Shown: positions 1-24,444, numbered from the stretch's first letter. The stretch: DNA of 64,000 nt from Amoebidium appalachense (GCA_963693365.1 CAVNZM010000005.1:8804001-8868000), one strand, 5' to 3'. Notes: a model not told the origin generated them from the sequence alone. Translations and numbers: made by a program.

Positions 1-685
1 GGCCGCTCACAGAGAGTAGCCTATCAAGGAGTTGTTTTGCAACTGTGTTGCCTGATACTTCCGCGGACTACATACGTACACACCTTAAGGCCCTTAGTTT
101 ATTCGGTAGAGGGTCTGTCTTTTGTTCCCTCTTGCTTCGTCACTGTGCTTCGAATGAACGCCGGATCCGGCCCGACCTAAACACAGTTGAAGACAATATT
201 ATGCGACAGCGCTTTTCGTTAGCAATTGGGCTTCTGCTTGCTTTGATTTGGGCCACTTGAACGTTACTACGGCTGGTCTCTCTTGCTCCCACTGCCACCT
301 CGTGTTGAGGGTGGGGGGAAAACAGCCCTTAAATATTGTGAACTTGGTAGTATAACTTCATTTGGTCTAAAGGCACGATTTATTTTCTGTGTAGGCAAAG
401 TAACTGTAACTGTAACATTGCATAACATCGCTGACGGGCACTGAGCGGTTGCTACACACTTCGCAGAGCACCGGCTACTCAGAGGCAGAATGCGTGCCGC
501 GTGCGAAGAGGCAGCTGATACGTGGTACGCGGCGTCGTTGTCCGCATAGACCAACACACTACTTGTTCACCACTTGGGAGGATCGAACAAAACCACACAT
601 AATCAGTTTCACTCCTTTCCAGTAAAGTGCTTTTTGATTCCACCTTCTTTTTCACCCTACCTTTGACATTTTTCCCACCCCCACT
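1..685. other. 5' flank of the membrane-protein gene
   Basis: I see no convincing exon here. A short reading frame at 201-260 would encode a signal-peptide-like 19-residue peptide (MRQRFSLAIGLLLALIWAT) followed by a stop. No GT donor lies in a useful position before that stop, so I treat it as a possible upstream ORF or chance frame and not as the first exon. The rest is ordinary mixed-composition sequence without the C/CA arrays that dominate the downstream introns. Confidence 0.4.
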
Positions 686-12503
<11,818 letters not shown>

Positions 12504-12956
12504 AAAGTTTGGGGGTGGTGGTGGTGGTGGTGGTGGGCCGGGGGAGGGGGAAGGAGGGGAGGGGGGAGGGGATGTGGGGGAGGGGGGGGGGGGGGGGGAG
12601 GGGGGGGGGGGGGGGTGGAGAGGAGGGAGGGAGGGGGGTGGGAAAGGGATGGATGGTGTGTGTGTGTGGGGGGGGGGGGGGGGGGGGGGGGACCTATACG
12701 CGGCTTGATAATCTTGGTTGTATATTCATAGAAGGTTATTGTAGATCAATTGTTTGGGGTCTAAAGATAGTGAGTAGTCTGTTGTCGTTTCTTCTTTACA
12801 AAGTCGGAAAGTAGGGGGAAACGCGGACACAATGGCATACACACCATGGCAAAAAACACACACACATAAACCCTCAGAAGCACACGTGTATGTGGATGTG
12901 CATGTGCATGCACACACGCACAAACACCGACACACAGACACACAGACACACGCACC

Positions 12957-13001
<45 letters not shown>

Positions 13002-13607
13002 CACATCAAATATAAACCCGAAGTTCATGTTTTCTTTTTTTTAAAAAATAAGGGAAAAAAAAGAAAAAGAAAAAAGCCCCCTTCTGGCAGGTGATGGAAG
13101 CCAGCAGTGTAGCACAATCGAGTCGAATGATGCCTTTATTAGATCGGTAAATATTGCAGTTCAAGTTGCAGTGCAGTTGCACCAATTAAAATTTCTCCCC
13201 CCCCAGGCGCCGGGTCGTTGGTTTGTAACTACGATGGGCTGGACCCAAAAACAGAGTGTGGCATTAAATTTTAATTTCAGCAATCGTATTTACCGTTATT
13301 TGGAGCGTGTGCAACAGGAAAACGTAAATAAACGAGACAACCCGTTCCAAATACCCGTAATGCACGGGTTACACTGACAGCGTAATATATCTGTGTATGC
13401 ACCACCTGCACACACACACGTGCCAGCGCGCACGCACACACACACACGCGCGCGCGCGCACGCACGCATACACCCACACACACACACTGCACACACACGC
13501 ACACACACGCACATCCCTACACTTCTAAACCAAACACATCTCACCCAAACACATCTCACACACCATCAACACTACCCATCAATTAGTCCATTAGTCTACA
13601 GTAACGT
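12504..13607. other. spacer with G-rich tracts and two weak exon candidates
   Basis: The sequence at 12515-12690 is almost pure G with GGTGG and GGGA units and could form G-quadruplexes. A CA array lies at 12960-13000. Two short stretches could be exons of an unidentified plus-strand gene: 13091-13147 (after GGCAG, before GTAAAT) and one starting at 13206 after CCCCAG that stays open to a TGA at 13375. Neither shows recognisable homology, and I do not call them genes. Confidence 0.4.
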
Positions 13608-14188
13608 TCACCCACTAATCTCCTTTTTCACCTCCACCCCAGCGTTCCCCTGCACCTCATCCACCGTATTCTCCGTCACTTTAGTCTGACACACGATGAA
13701 CGTAAACGGCAGTGATATCGTCAGCAGGGCCCAGCATATACCCAGTTGAATAATCCATGTATGGGTATTGCATGCTAGACTATTGTCGATGCTCCATGCA
13801 ATAGCTGCACGGGCAGACTAGACCCCCTTGTAGGTAACCGGCACAGTGCGCAGATTGGCTTGCGTCACTGTGAGTGGGAGGGGGGTTGGGTTGGAATTGA
13901 GGGGAAGGGGCGGGCCGGTGGGGGGGGGGAGGGCCGGGAGGGGATAAGGGTGAGGGGCCGAGGGGGCGGACGGGGGGGGGGGGGGGGGGGGGGGGGAGGA
14001 GGAGGGGAGGGGGGGGGGGGGGGGGGGGTGGCAAAAGGAGAAGGGGGCAGGTGGGTGTGGAGAGGGGGAAGGAGGGTCAGAATGCGGAACATGGTACAAA
14101 ATATGCAACATTAGTGATGTGCAACGGGTACTAGTATACCTATGCACATAAGCAAAGCCCATCGTATCCGGATGCCGAGTCTCGGGGG

Positions 14189-14219
<31 letters not shown>

Positions 14220-14300
14220 ATTGCCTCAGTCGGTAGCTGAAATGTGATACTAGATTCAAGAGGAGCTGCTTTCCGGTTTTTACTTAGTTTTTTTTCTTTT

Positions 14301-14331
<31 letters not shown>

Positions 14332-14345
14332 GGTGGTGGTGGTGT

Positions 14346-14382
<37 letters not shown>

Positions 14383-14706
14383 AGGGTGTAGAGTTGGGTG
14401 GTTTTAGCAAAAGGGGAGAGTTAGAGTGCTGTAGGGTACCATAAAAAGACTTTCGTCACGTCAAGAACCTAGTTGTTAGCGAATAGCTTGATACAGCCAA
14501 CCAATGAACACAATTGATTTAAAAAAATGAATCAAACAAACATGACAAATACGCAGCTAAGATACACTATAATGGTCCGTGGAAAGACACCCTTGGAATG
14601 CAACTGCAAATGCGGACACACGGAGTGTCCTAAGTGAGCCCTTGTTTTTCTTTTCTTTTTTCTTTTTTCTTTTTTTTTTTTTTTTTTTGGGGGGGGGGGG
14701 GGGGGG

Positions 14707-14744
<38 letters not shown>

Positions 14745-14953
14745 GGGGGGGGGGGGGGGGGGTCAAGTGGGTATTCGGGTTGGGGAATAGAAGGGAGGGG
14801 ATGGGGGTAGCTAGGGGGGAGGGGGGGATGATGTTTAAGATGCAAAGGAGAAAAAAGAAGAAATCTTGCAAAATGAGCGAAATGACAAGATTCGCCAGAA
14901 CCAACATATTCATGTGTGGAACCCAAAACATACCACGATTGGAGCCAGGGGCA

Positions 14954-14988
<35 letters not shown>

Positions 14989-17408
14989 GGGGGGGAGGGT
15001 TGGAGGGAATAGGGAGGAAGGGAGGAGGGTAGGGAAGGGGGGAGGGAGGGGGGGGGGGGGGGGGGGGGGTCATTCGGAGACATACTTTGTAATTGCGCCC
15101 ATAATCCAGTAGGCATACGTCTGCAGCATGGCGTCGTTCATCCCATAGATCAGAAACACAAAGATCGGGAACGCATATCTCCTAGAGTCTCCAATGTCTA
15201 TCCTCTTCGCGCACGAGTTTGATTTTGGCCGGAACACCTGCTCGCATTCTCCCGCTGGCAAAACAATGTTAGTACTGTCGGTTTGGTTCGCCGTAGGACA
15301 CACGCACATCATAGACGCGTTTTTTTTCGGGTTGGAAACCGTGAAATTTACCATGCGTGCCGCAAAAGGCGGTGAATTTCCGGAGGTTGTGTCACAAGTG
15401 GAATTGGAATTTCCGGGTGTGTACACGGGGAAGGGCATGTGCACGGGGTCGCAAATAAGGTTAAGTGCGGGTTGGTTTGTGTTGGTGGCTGAGTAGCATT
15501 TGGAGGGACTGTTGAAGCGGTCATAGCCACCTTCAAACCCAAGCTGTGGAAAAAGTAGTGTGATATAATTTTAGTGGTGTGGTGACGTATTGTTACTGGT
15601 TGTTACCAATAGGCCTAAAGAAATTGTTGTGTAAATGGTGAAAGTTGGGTGTGCAAAAAGACTAAATGGGCCGGCGTTTGATTGTCTAGTGAGTATGCAT
15701 TTAAATCGGTTGGGCGAGACGGTTGGGGGGGGGGGGGGGGGGGGGGGGGAGGGGGGGTAAGAGGCGGAGAAGGTGGGGGAGGGGTGGAGGGGGGTTGGGG
15801 GGAGGGAGGGCTGAAGAGCTATATACGTAAATTGAAGGGGCGGGGGGGAGGGGGAGGGGGGAAGGGGGGGGGGGGGGGGGGGGGGGGGGGGAGGGGGGGG
15901 GGAGGGGGGGGGGGGGGGGGGGGGGGATGCAGTAGGCAAATGTGAAGCACAGGCCCATGATCACACACCCCATCACGGCCCTCTTCTTGCGGCTCAGAGA
16001 CTGCCTGTCGAGGAAACACCGCCCAAAAAGGAAGGCGCCGAGCATCTGGGACCCCCAATACATGGCGCTATTTATACCCCTAGTGCGCACGGTGAATAGG
16101 CCGCCGTTTTCGACGTTGAACTGGTGCGTGTAGAACCAGTTGGACGACACGAAGAGGGGCCTGGGGGGAGGAGGTGGGGTGTGGGGGGGGGGGGGGGGGG
16201 GGGAAGGGGGGGAGGGGGGGAGGGGGGGGGGGGGGGGGAGGAGGGGTACATGTCTGAGTGTTGGGTGGTTGTTCATTATCAGTGGACATGATGGTTTTAT
16301 GTACGACACAGGAACCTAATCATTGAGTAAAGAGCGGTGGTTTCTAATATGACGTTAGCGGACCGGTAAAAGCCACCAAAAAAAAAGAAAAAAAAAAAAA
16401 GAAAAAAACGCTAATAATAGTGACTCATGAACCACGTTCTTTTCTCCCCCCCCCCCCCCCCCAAAAAAAAAAAAAAAAAAAAAAAAAAAGTGTGTGTGTG
16501 TGTGTGGGGTGGGGGGGGGGGGGGGGGGGGGGGGGGGGGAGGGAGGGGGCTGTCATTCCTCATCCTTCCCCCAACCAAGTAAATTTACGTAAGCCACGGC
16601 AGTGCAGTAAGTCATAATAATGCACGCAGGCGCAATCAATCATTATTGGTGGCTTACGTAAGTAGGAGAATGGCCGGATTGCCAACATCAGGGCTACATT
16701 CTTGAGCTCCACAAGAGGACCCTGGGGGGAGGGGAAGGGGGGGGGGGGGGGGGAGGGAGGAGGAGGGGGGGATGGGTTGGGGGGGGGGGGGGGGGGGATG
16801 GGGGCGGGGGAAGGTTAAAAATATGATAATAATTGGCTGACCTTGCTAGGATGGAAAAACACGCAATCATGCACATGCATTCTCCCCCCCCCCCCCCCCC
16901 CCCCCCCCCCCCTTCCCCCCCCCTTCCCCCCTCCTCCCCCCCCGTGGCTGGGGACACACAACACCTTTTGCGCCACATTCTTAAATTTCGCCCTTGGAAT
17001 ACATGCACCCCTATCCGGTAATACCACGACAAATCTTCTGTAGACGAACAAACGACCAACCACACAATCATACAGCAAGTTACCAAACCATCATGTGCCA
17101 TTATTCCAACACATGTGCCAACTCAAAAGATAACTTACCGTTGCCTTTTCAAACTTGACGGGAGCGCCATCCTCCCTCACCACGCTGTTTGGATTACACA
17201 AAAGGAAAAACACATTGATGCTTCCAACCGCCATTAAACCAGCAAACACGAAATAGGTGCCTGAGTCCGCAGAGTCATTTGAGGAGTTTAAGTTGGGCCC
17301 GAATGTTAGCAGGCCGCCAAACAGCCCGCCGAGGTTAAAGATAACCCAAAAGGTCGAGATGTAGGTGCCCTTTTTCTCGGGTGTTGCGTAGGCCATCATC
17401 ATGGCGCC
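13608..17408 (-). pseudogene. UNC93-like MFS pseudogene, intron-containing, 5'-truncated
   Basis: Five exon remnants on the minus strand (17408-17139, 16721-16658, 16160-15927, 15543-15086, 13867-13608) align in order with the intact UNC93-like protein at 30536-31930. Matching blocks are MMMAYATPEKKGTYIS, VELKNVALML, NSAMYWGSQMLGAFLFG, RKKRAVMG and DAMLQTYAYWIMGAIT. Several lesions are visible. No exon for the first ~125 residues is found. The 16658/16160 junction does not keep frame. The 15927 end runs into a C homopolymer without a GT donor. In the last exon one extra base near 13836 shifts frame, and a TAG (13820-13818) stands where the intact copy has CAG. Flanking signals such as CCCCAG, GTAAGT and GTATGT survive, so the copy descends from a spliced gene. 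The poly-C lesions alone could be sequencing errors; together with the stop and the missing start I favour a pseudogene. Confidence 0.75.
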
Positions 17409-17946
17409 CTGGGGAAATAAATAGTTGTTGATGTTTAAATTTTAGTTGATTTTATGCTTTGATTTAACTAGAATTTAAAGCTAGTTCAGTCATGCATGTT
17501 TATAAGTTCAAAAGGCATCGCCGGTGACCCAAAAAAGGGCAATGGATTATAAGGTGAGAGATTGAAATGCCCAAATATTTATAAAGATCCGTTGACTTTA
17601 ATAGAAGTACCTTTTGCAGAAAGGCTAAAAAACCTTCTCGCAGCAAGGGAGACAAAATGTCCCGTTGTAAACAACGTGCACAAACAAACACCTAGGGCCT
17701 TTTGCCTCAAGGCAAATGGACGGTCAACCCGGGTAACTTGTTTAACCAGGGGAGATTTCTAGAGGTGTGTGTCTGTTGAATGGGGGGGGGGGGGGGGGGG
17801 GGGAGTGGGGTTGTTAGGAGGAGGAGAGGGGCCAAAGAAGTGCAACGGTGGTGATGGTGGTGGTGTTAAGGTGGAGTGGGGGTGAGGTGGTGGTGGTGGT
17901 GGCCAGTAGTGGGGAGGGGGGAGGAAGGGGGGACAGGGGGCTCCAG

Positions 17947-18312
17947 GATAGAGGGCCTGCGCGCAAGGCCCACCTGATTATGATCGATCTGCGCGGTCTT
18001 ATGCTCAAAGACAACACCATCAACCGCACTGTCATACCTCTTGCACACGACAGCCACCTACCGTTTGCGGCTAATGGAAACTACGCATTGTTGGGCCAGC
18101 CGTCTCCAAATTCCGCTGCCCAAGCATCAGCTGCAGGATCGATCACATCTGCACCCATGTGCGATTCCACCATGAAAATGGATACGGGTGTAACTTATGT
18201 GATTGTTAACGTTGCCTTGTTGTGTGTCAACCTCGTCGTTGTATTGGGTGCTGTAGTGGTTCGGTTGTGGGTGCTCAAGAATAGGTGGAGTGAGAAGCCG
18301 GGGTGTGTATAA
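17947..18312 (+). CDS. 3' terminal exon of an unidentified single-span membrane protein (partial)
   Basis: After an acceptor candidate (GGCTCCAG) an open frame of 121 codons ends at TAA 18310-18312. It has a polar N-terminal part with one NRT glycosylation site, then a hydrophobic span (VIVNVALLCVNLVVVLGAVV) followed by basic residues (RLWVLKNRW) and a short tail. Base composition is balanced, unlike the surrounding repeats, which supports coding. I could not find the upstream exons; they would have to lie in or beyond the antisense UNC93 pseudogene. I do not recognise the family. It could also be a decayed fragment. Confidence 0.45.
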   Translation, partial: DRGPARKAHLIMIDLRGLMLKDNTINRTVIPLAHDSHLPFAANGNYALLGQPSPNSAAQASAAGSITSAPMCDSTMKMDTGVTYVIVNVALLCVNLVVVLGAVVVRLWVLKNRWSEKPGCV

Positions 18313-18481
18313 CTATATTATTAAAGGAACATTGATATAGCTGATGCTGTACATATTTTGTGTTGTTGGTATTTTTGCATTAGCATGCTATACTACAATA
18401 GTGAAACTCGATGGATTGCAGGGCTAGCGCTAGCATGTGAGAGTACGAGGATGCATGAATGGTGTGTGGACTCCTTTTTGT

Positions 18482-18514
<33 letters not shown>

Positions 18515-18765
18515 ACCAGTAGTAAGTCCTTATCCGTGTGAAGTGATGAAAGATAGATCCTCGGATGCATGAGCTCCGTGTTAAACTTTCCCATACCACT
18601 ATCGAATAGGTTGTTATAATAATTATTACCAGTGGTGCAAATTTTTAAAGTGCGAACCTCGCCGCCGTAAATGTGTCATACAAGATAAGTAATGAGTTGT
18701 GATGCACATTCGTCTTCGATGATTGACAAGATAAAGTAACGTGCCAGATGGTGTGCTGGCCTGAG
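18313..18765. other. 3' flank interrupted by the copia insertion
   Basis: This is ordinary mixed sequence with one G run at 18483-18513. No gene was seen. It ends at CTGAG (18761-18765), the left target-site duplication. Without the insertion it would continue at 25532. Confidence 0.6.
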
Positions 18766-19690
18766 TGTTGTAATACATAGTATTTACATATGGTAAGATC
18801 TTCTCAGTTTGTGTTATGTTTCAGTTCATATGCTTAATGTATATGCCACACTCCTATGATGTAAAGTGTAGCATCGATCTCCGATATGCTTGTATACTTG
18901 TAATCGTGTTGTATCGGCTTTAATCGTGTGTTGTAATATCGATTAGAATATTTATATGTGTGTACACGGATCCACCCACTCAGGGAGAGACGTGTACATG
19001 TTCGTGTGTACATAAATATCTCTGGTTATAGTTATGCTATTGCTATCTTGTTTGTTGATCTGTGCTCTCTTTTCCTCCCTCTTTCTCCTTCCTTGTTTTC
19101 TTTTCTTTCTCTCCTTGTCTTCATGTGCATAATCGTATTTCTTTTCTACTAATATATGTTAGGTAGATTTGTGTTACTTAATACGTGTTCATTGGACGGT
19201 AACACACTTAGGCTACACTTAGAATAGCATGTGTGTTTAGACTTCATTAATTTACTTTAGTTTTCATGTGTTGCCGGGCTTTAACCAATCATCAAGGTTA
19301 AGTGTGATATGTCTGAGTCTTTGCAGTATGTCATAGGTTAGAACTTCCTTGATGATGACACGAGTTGATCTTAACTAGTGTCTGTGTCCTATCGTGTACG
19401 TCTCCGCGTACCGGATCTCTCTGAAAGCAATTGGTTATTAGTGATTGGTTTCTATTAGAGATAGATCTGATTTCCGACTGGTCGGAAATCATGTATGGAT
19501 TGGACTTAGAGGAATTTCAGGTATTTATTCGAAGATCAGAATAAATTCAGTTCAGTCGTGTCTAAACATTGATGTCTGTTGTGTACACTGCTCCGATCGT
19601 TCCGTGTTTTGTTGTTGTGTGTGTCTGTGGTGTTTTCACACTGCACCACTGTGTCTCTGCTTACATCCCGAATACTTATACAATTTAACA
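18766..19690 (+). repeat. copia left LTR
   Basis: 925 bp, TG...CA ends, same sequence as the right LTR by visual comparison. It should carry promoter and poly(A) functions, but I cannot assign a TATA box or U3/R/U5 borders with confidence. Confidence 0.96.
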
Positions 19691-19705
19691 GGTTATGCAG
19701 CCCTT
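19691..19705 (+). promoter_or_regulatory. candidate primer-binding site
   Basis: The sequence directly after the left LTR is GGTTATGCAGCCC. GGTTATG is complementary to the CAUAACC anticodon-loop side of tRNA-Met, the type of internal (half-tRNA) primer known for Drosophila copia. There is no TGG start as expected for 3'-end priming. The match beyond seven bases is imperfect. Confidence 0.5.
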
Positions 19706-19752
19706 TTGCACGCTCCTTACACACATCTAGAACTAGCGATCGTTTTTCAATC

Positions 19753-22322
19753 ATGGATCCAAACAAAACTGGTGTAAACAAAATAACCATGTGGAAAGGT
19801 GAAGGGAAGACTGGTCCCGATAGCAAAACCACCTATTTTCAATGGGAAATCATTTTTCTCGGCATGATGACCGGCACTAAAGGTGTCCGACTCGTGGATG
19901 TTGTACTTGCTGACAACTACGTCCCCCCTACCACCGTCGCGGTTGACGGTGAACCCCCCTTCTACGGCTACGGCACTACCGCGGAGCTCAAGGAGGCCCG
20001 CAATTGCCTCCTGCTCCATATGATTCAGAACATCGACCCTTCCGTGCTCACCACCGTTGCCCAGTACCGTATTGGCATGGACCCTGAACGGGCCATGTGG
20101 AAATTCCGTCAACACTACCTCCAAGGCAAACCCGATCAGATCCGCATCCTTCACCGTCAGTGGGATGCCTGTGCCCTTCAGCCCGGTGAATCATTCACCA
20201 CCTACCTGAGTCGTCTGCAGACCATCGTGAACCAGCTCCAGTCCCTCCAAGATGAGTCCATTCACTTCACTCGTCTAGCTGAGAAGTTCTTCAATGAACT
20301 CACCACCAGAGACGACCTCACCCCTGAGTTCAACCGTCTTATCGAAGACTATCACTTCGGTGATAAGCTATTCCCCGACTTCGAGTCCCTCCACAACCAC
20401 GTCAAGGGCATCGAGTTACGTCAAGACCTCAAGATGCAACTCCGGAGCAACCGTGCCCACCGTGCCTCCAAGTCCAGCATGGCATTAAATGCCAGTGCTC
20501 CCCCCCGTGATTTTCCTCGCCGTGACTTACGCAACCGACTTGACCGTACCCCTGGCACGGACCTCCGAACTCGTCTCTCCCGTCAGCACACCCGATCCCG
20601 TTCCCCCCACCGGCCTGCCTTCCGGTCCACGTCTCGTTCCCCCAGTCGTTCCCGTTTCTCGGGTTCCCGTCGTTCTGATTCCCCGGCTCGTTCTAACAAC
20701 CCGTCCGTGAAAGCATGCTCCTACTGCCACGAGCCTGATCACACGATCATCGATTGCCCCGAGCCGAAATGCCGTATGTCCAGACACAACCGTTCCCGTC
20801 AAGGCAATGAGAAATCTGTCTCCTTTGCTTTCTCGGCATACAATGCTAGCTCCGTCCCCGTGTCCTCCGACCCTGCCTGGGATTCCGGGTGCAACATGAC
20901 TGTCTGCCCCACCCGTGAGTTCTTCCATGACCTCACTCCCCTTCCGACACCGACTCCCGTTGCTGCCTTCAATGGCACCCCCGTCTTGGCCACCCACACC
21001 GGCCATATCGTCATCAACACCACCACCGACCATGGCACTGCCACCCTTACCATTGAAGCCTACTACACCCCGTCTGGCCAAGCCTTCCTCATTTCAACAT
21101 CCCAAGCTGCTGCCGAATACATCAAGGGTGATTTGAATGATGCCTCCACTCCGTCATTCCTCTTCGACCGACTTACCGGCCGTCATCTCGTCAACCTCCG
21201 TCTACACAACGGTCTGTATTACTTCAAGGACTACACCATTCAACCACCCACTCGTCCTGTGGCTCTGGCTGCCACCACCAGTGTTAACCCATCCATCTGG
21301 CACCATCGTCTGGGGCACCGTGCTATGACCAGCATCAAGGACATGGTGAAACACGACCTTGTTATTGGTCTCCCCTCGTCTGTCCTCGACTGTGATGTTC
21401 CTGATTGTCATGGCTGCATTATGGGTAAAACCACCAAGGCTCCGTTCAAGGGTGACCGTCCTCACTCCGACATCCCCGGTCATGAATGGCATTGGGATTT
21501 TTTTGAGCCTACCACAACATCGTACGGAGGTTCCCAGGTTGCTCTCGTCACTGTCTGCCGTGCCTCTGGCCTCGTCAAGATCTACCCGATGCCCGACCGT
21601 ACAACCACCCTGGACATTCTCACAGCTCACACCAACCTCGTTGCTACCCATGCCCCCTCCAAAGTTGGTGTCTACCACTTCGACTCCGGCTCTGAGTTCA
21701 CCTCCAAGGCTACCCGTGCTTTTTGCCTCTCCCAGGGCATCAAGGCCAGCTATGCTCCGGTGGACTGCCCTCAACTGAACGGCTATGTTGAACGTCGTAT
21801 GCGGTTCCTCCAAGAGATTGTTCGTTGCCTCCTCCATCAAGTCCAAGATCAGTCTCTGTCCCCCAAACTGTGGGCTGAGGCCCTCCAACATGCCGCCTAC
21901 ATCATCAACGTCACCCCGTCCACGACTGCCAATGGTCGTACACCATTCGAGGTTTTCTACGGTGTCAAGCCCGACATCTCCGAGCTCAAAGTGTTCGGTT
22001 GCCCTGCCTACACTCATGTGCCAGCCTCTAAACGGAACAAGCTGGCCCCCACCGTCAAACTCGGCATGTATATCGGCTATGATCTTCAATCACACTGCCA
22101 CCGGATCTTCAACCCCACCACCCATCGTGTCGGCCTCTTCCGTGACGTGATTTTCGACGAATCAGCTTATCTCCCGTCCGACATTCCATCAACACTTCCG
22201 ACCCCCGACACCACTGCTACCTCGACTACCCCACCACCCAAAGTTGACACTGAAGATGATGTTTGTCTGGTGTACTCTGGCCCCCCTCCTGCCATCGTCG
22301 TTCCCCCGACACCCCCCCCCCC
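19753..22322 (+). CDS. copia gag, protease and integrase
   Basis: The start ATG (19753) is the first in-frame ATG after the left LTR (MDPNKTGVNKITMWKGEG). Gag has a basic Arg/Ser-rich region, then a CCHC zinc knuckle (CX2CX4HX4C, near residue 322). An aspartic protease motif DSG lies at about residue 377. The integrase has its zinc-binding HHCC region (ending CHGC) and the catalytic triad D582, D644 and E680 with 35 residues between the last two, the usual DD35E spacing. The same reading frame runs on to 22650. Beyond a run of 11 C (22312-22322) its translation becomes proline-rich nonsense, while a sensible frame continues in another register. The coding part is therefore interrupted here by an indel or sequencing error. 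Confidence 0.93.
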
Positions 22323-22487
22323 ACCGGCCCCCCTGCCCCCGTGCCCGTCCAGCCTGCCGACCCTCATCCTGCCCCTGGCAACGTCACACCCATCCGACCC
22401 GGCTCCCCCGACAACTTCCACTCGGCCCCGTCCAGCCCGGAGGTTGCCCCCCCTGCCATTCCGAACTTCCAAGTTCCCCCCCCCCCC

Positions 22488-24190
22488 CGTCTCCACCTCC
22501 CCCGGTTCCTGCACCCCGTCGTTCTGCTCGTCTACAGGGCAAGGTTGGACTTCAAGCCACCACCACCCTGCCAATCCCCCCCGGTCCCCCCATCAACATC
22601 GACCAACTACCCAAACTTGTCCGTCAACTGTGTTCCGGACCCAATGGTGACCAGGTCAAGTCAGCCCTCACTGCTGAGTATCAAGCCTTCGTCGACAAAG
22701 ACATCTTTGAACTTGTTGACCCTCCCCCTGGTGCTAACATCGTCGGCTTCAAGTGGATTGTCTCCGAGAAAACTCTCAACTCGGCTGGTGACACCAAGAT
22801 CAAGGCCCGTGGTGTTGCTCAAGGCTTCAGTCAGCAATACGGTGTTGACTATGAGTTGATCGAGAGCCCTGTCATCCGTCCGGCTGCTCTCCGTGCTATC
22901 CTAGCTCTGGCCGTTGTTGAAGGCCATGACATCCATCAACTCGACGTGTCTACGGCCTTTCTCAACAGCCCACTCACCGAGACCATCTACATGAAACAAC
23001 CCCCGGGATTCATCACCATGGCCACACTTGGCAAGGTCTGGAGACTCAAGAAAGCCCTGTACGGCCTCAAGCAAGCCTCCAAGGCTTGGTACGACTTCCT
23101 CGACGGCATTCTTCTTGCCCATGGCCTGACCCGTACTAAGACCGACCCGTGCATCTACCTCCGGTTCTTCCCCAACAACGATGTGGTTCGGGCTGGTAAC
23201 TACGTCGACGACTCCACCATCACCAACACCCGGGGTTCTACTGCTGCCAGTGACCTGGCTGCCCACATCAGCAAGATGGCCAGCTGTCGTATGAGTCCAT
23301 TTGACCGTATGCTCGGTGTTGATTTTAATCACTCTGATCCCCATCACCTCCACATGCACCAGAGGTCTTACATCATGGATATCATCCACGACTTCAACCT
23401 CACCGATGCCAAGTCCAAGTCTACCCCCATCCCTGCAGGCACCACCGTCTCCCTGGCTGACTGCCCCCCCCAACCGTTCACCGAGCCCTACCGTGAGTTA
23501 CTCGGCCGTCTCCTCTGGGTGGCACGGTGCACACGTCCCGACATTGCCTATGCCATCGGCTTCCTTGGTCGGTTCAGCACCAACCCCGGCAAGACTCACT
23601 GGGACCTTCTCCGTCGTGTGGCCCGGTACCTGCTCGGCACCATTGACCTTGGCATTGACTACAAGTACTCGGCCACCCAGCCCCCCATACTCGAATGCTA
23701 CACGGATGCTGACTTTGCTGGTTGTGCCGACAGCAAGAAGTCTACCACCGGCTACATCATCGAGTTTGCTGGTATGCCCATCATCTGGTACTCCAAGCTC
23801 CAGCCCATCACGGCCACCAGCACCACTGAAGCTGAGCTGATTGCTCTCAATGCTGGCACCCAAGAAGTTGCTTGGGTCCGTGACCTCTTCAAGGAACTCG
23901 GCTGCCCCATGCTTGCTCCGACTCCGGTGCACTGTGACAACCAGTCGACCATTGCCATCGTCAACTCCACCGGCATCAAGCACCGTACCAAACACATTGC
24001 CGTCCGGTATCACAACACCAAGGACTACATTGCCAGTGGGGATGTGGTTGTCCACTACGTTGAGTCAGCCCACAACTTAGCTGACATCCTCACCAAACCC
24101 CTCCCCGGCCCGTCATATCACCCATCGTGCCCGACTTTGTTTGCCGGATATTGTGGATTGACCCGTCCTACTTCAAGAGTGATTTTCTAA
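22488..24190 (+). CDS. copia reverse transcriptase and RNase H
   Basis: This is the second part of pol, in a different frame from gag-integrase. Visible landmarks are FKWIVSEK, the QLDVSTAFLNS block, YGLKQASKAWYD, the polymerase active site YVDD (23201-23212), then RNase H with CYTDADFAGC, STTEAELIAL, HCDNQSTIAIV and RTKHIAVRYH. It ends at TAA 24188-24190. Between 22323 and about 22476 the linker reads sensibly only in the third frame. Two frame changes, both at C runs (11 C at 22312 and 13 C at 22476), therefore separate it from gag. Apart from these it looks intact, and no internal stop was seen. Confidence 0.93.
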
Positions 24191-24361
24191 TGTTTACTAC
24201 CTACTTTATCATAATCATTATTTCATATGTATATTGCCTTTGTGGGTATGCCCACTTAGGGTTTTATATAAGGTTTGACCTGTACCATGACTCTACTCTA
24301 TCTTTCACTGGTTTAAAACCCAGTTAATCAAACCCCGACCATACACGTTATACATATTCGT

Positions 24362-24444
24362 TGTTTTTGCCCCGGTTCCTTCCCCCCCCCCCCCCCTCCC
24401 CCCCCCCTCCCCCCCCTTCCCCCCCCCCCCTTCCCCCCCCCCCT

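Noticed and set aside
201-260. Signal-peptide-like short ORF as first exon of the membrane-protein gene
   Set aside because: No donor before its stop; the ATG at 686 has its own signal peptide and a strong GTGAGT donor in phase with exon 2.
13171-13377. Open frame after CCCCAG as a coding exon
   Set aside because: No recognisable domain, no consistent phase partner upstream, mixed composition; kept only as a weak candidate in the spacer entry.
14111-14931. Additional exons of the UNC93 pseudogene in the 14.1-14.9 kb intron
   Set aside because: The short unique stretches there do not align with any part of the intact UNC93-like protein; the flanking exons already account for contiguous residues.
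17562-17762. 66-codon plus-strand frame as an upstream exon of the orphan membrane exon
   Set aside because: No splice signals linking it to 17947 and no homology; probably chance.
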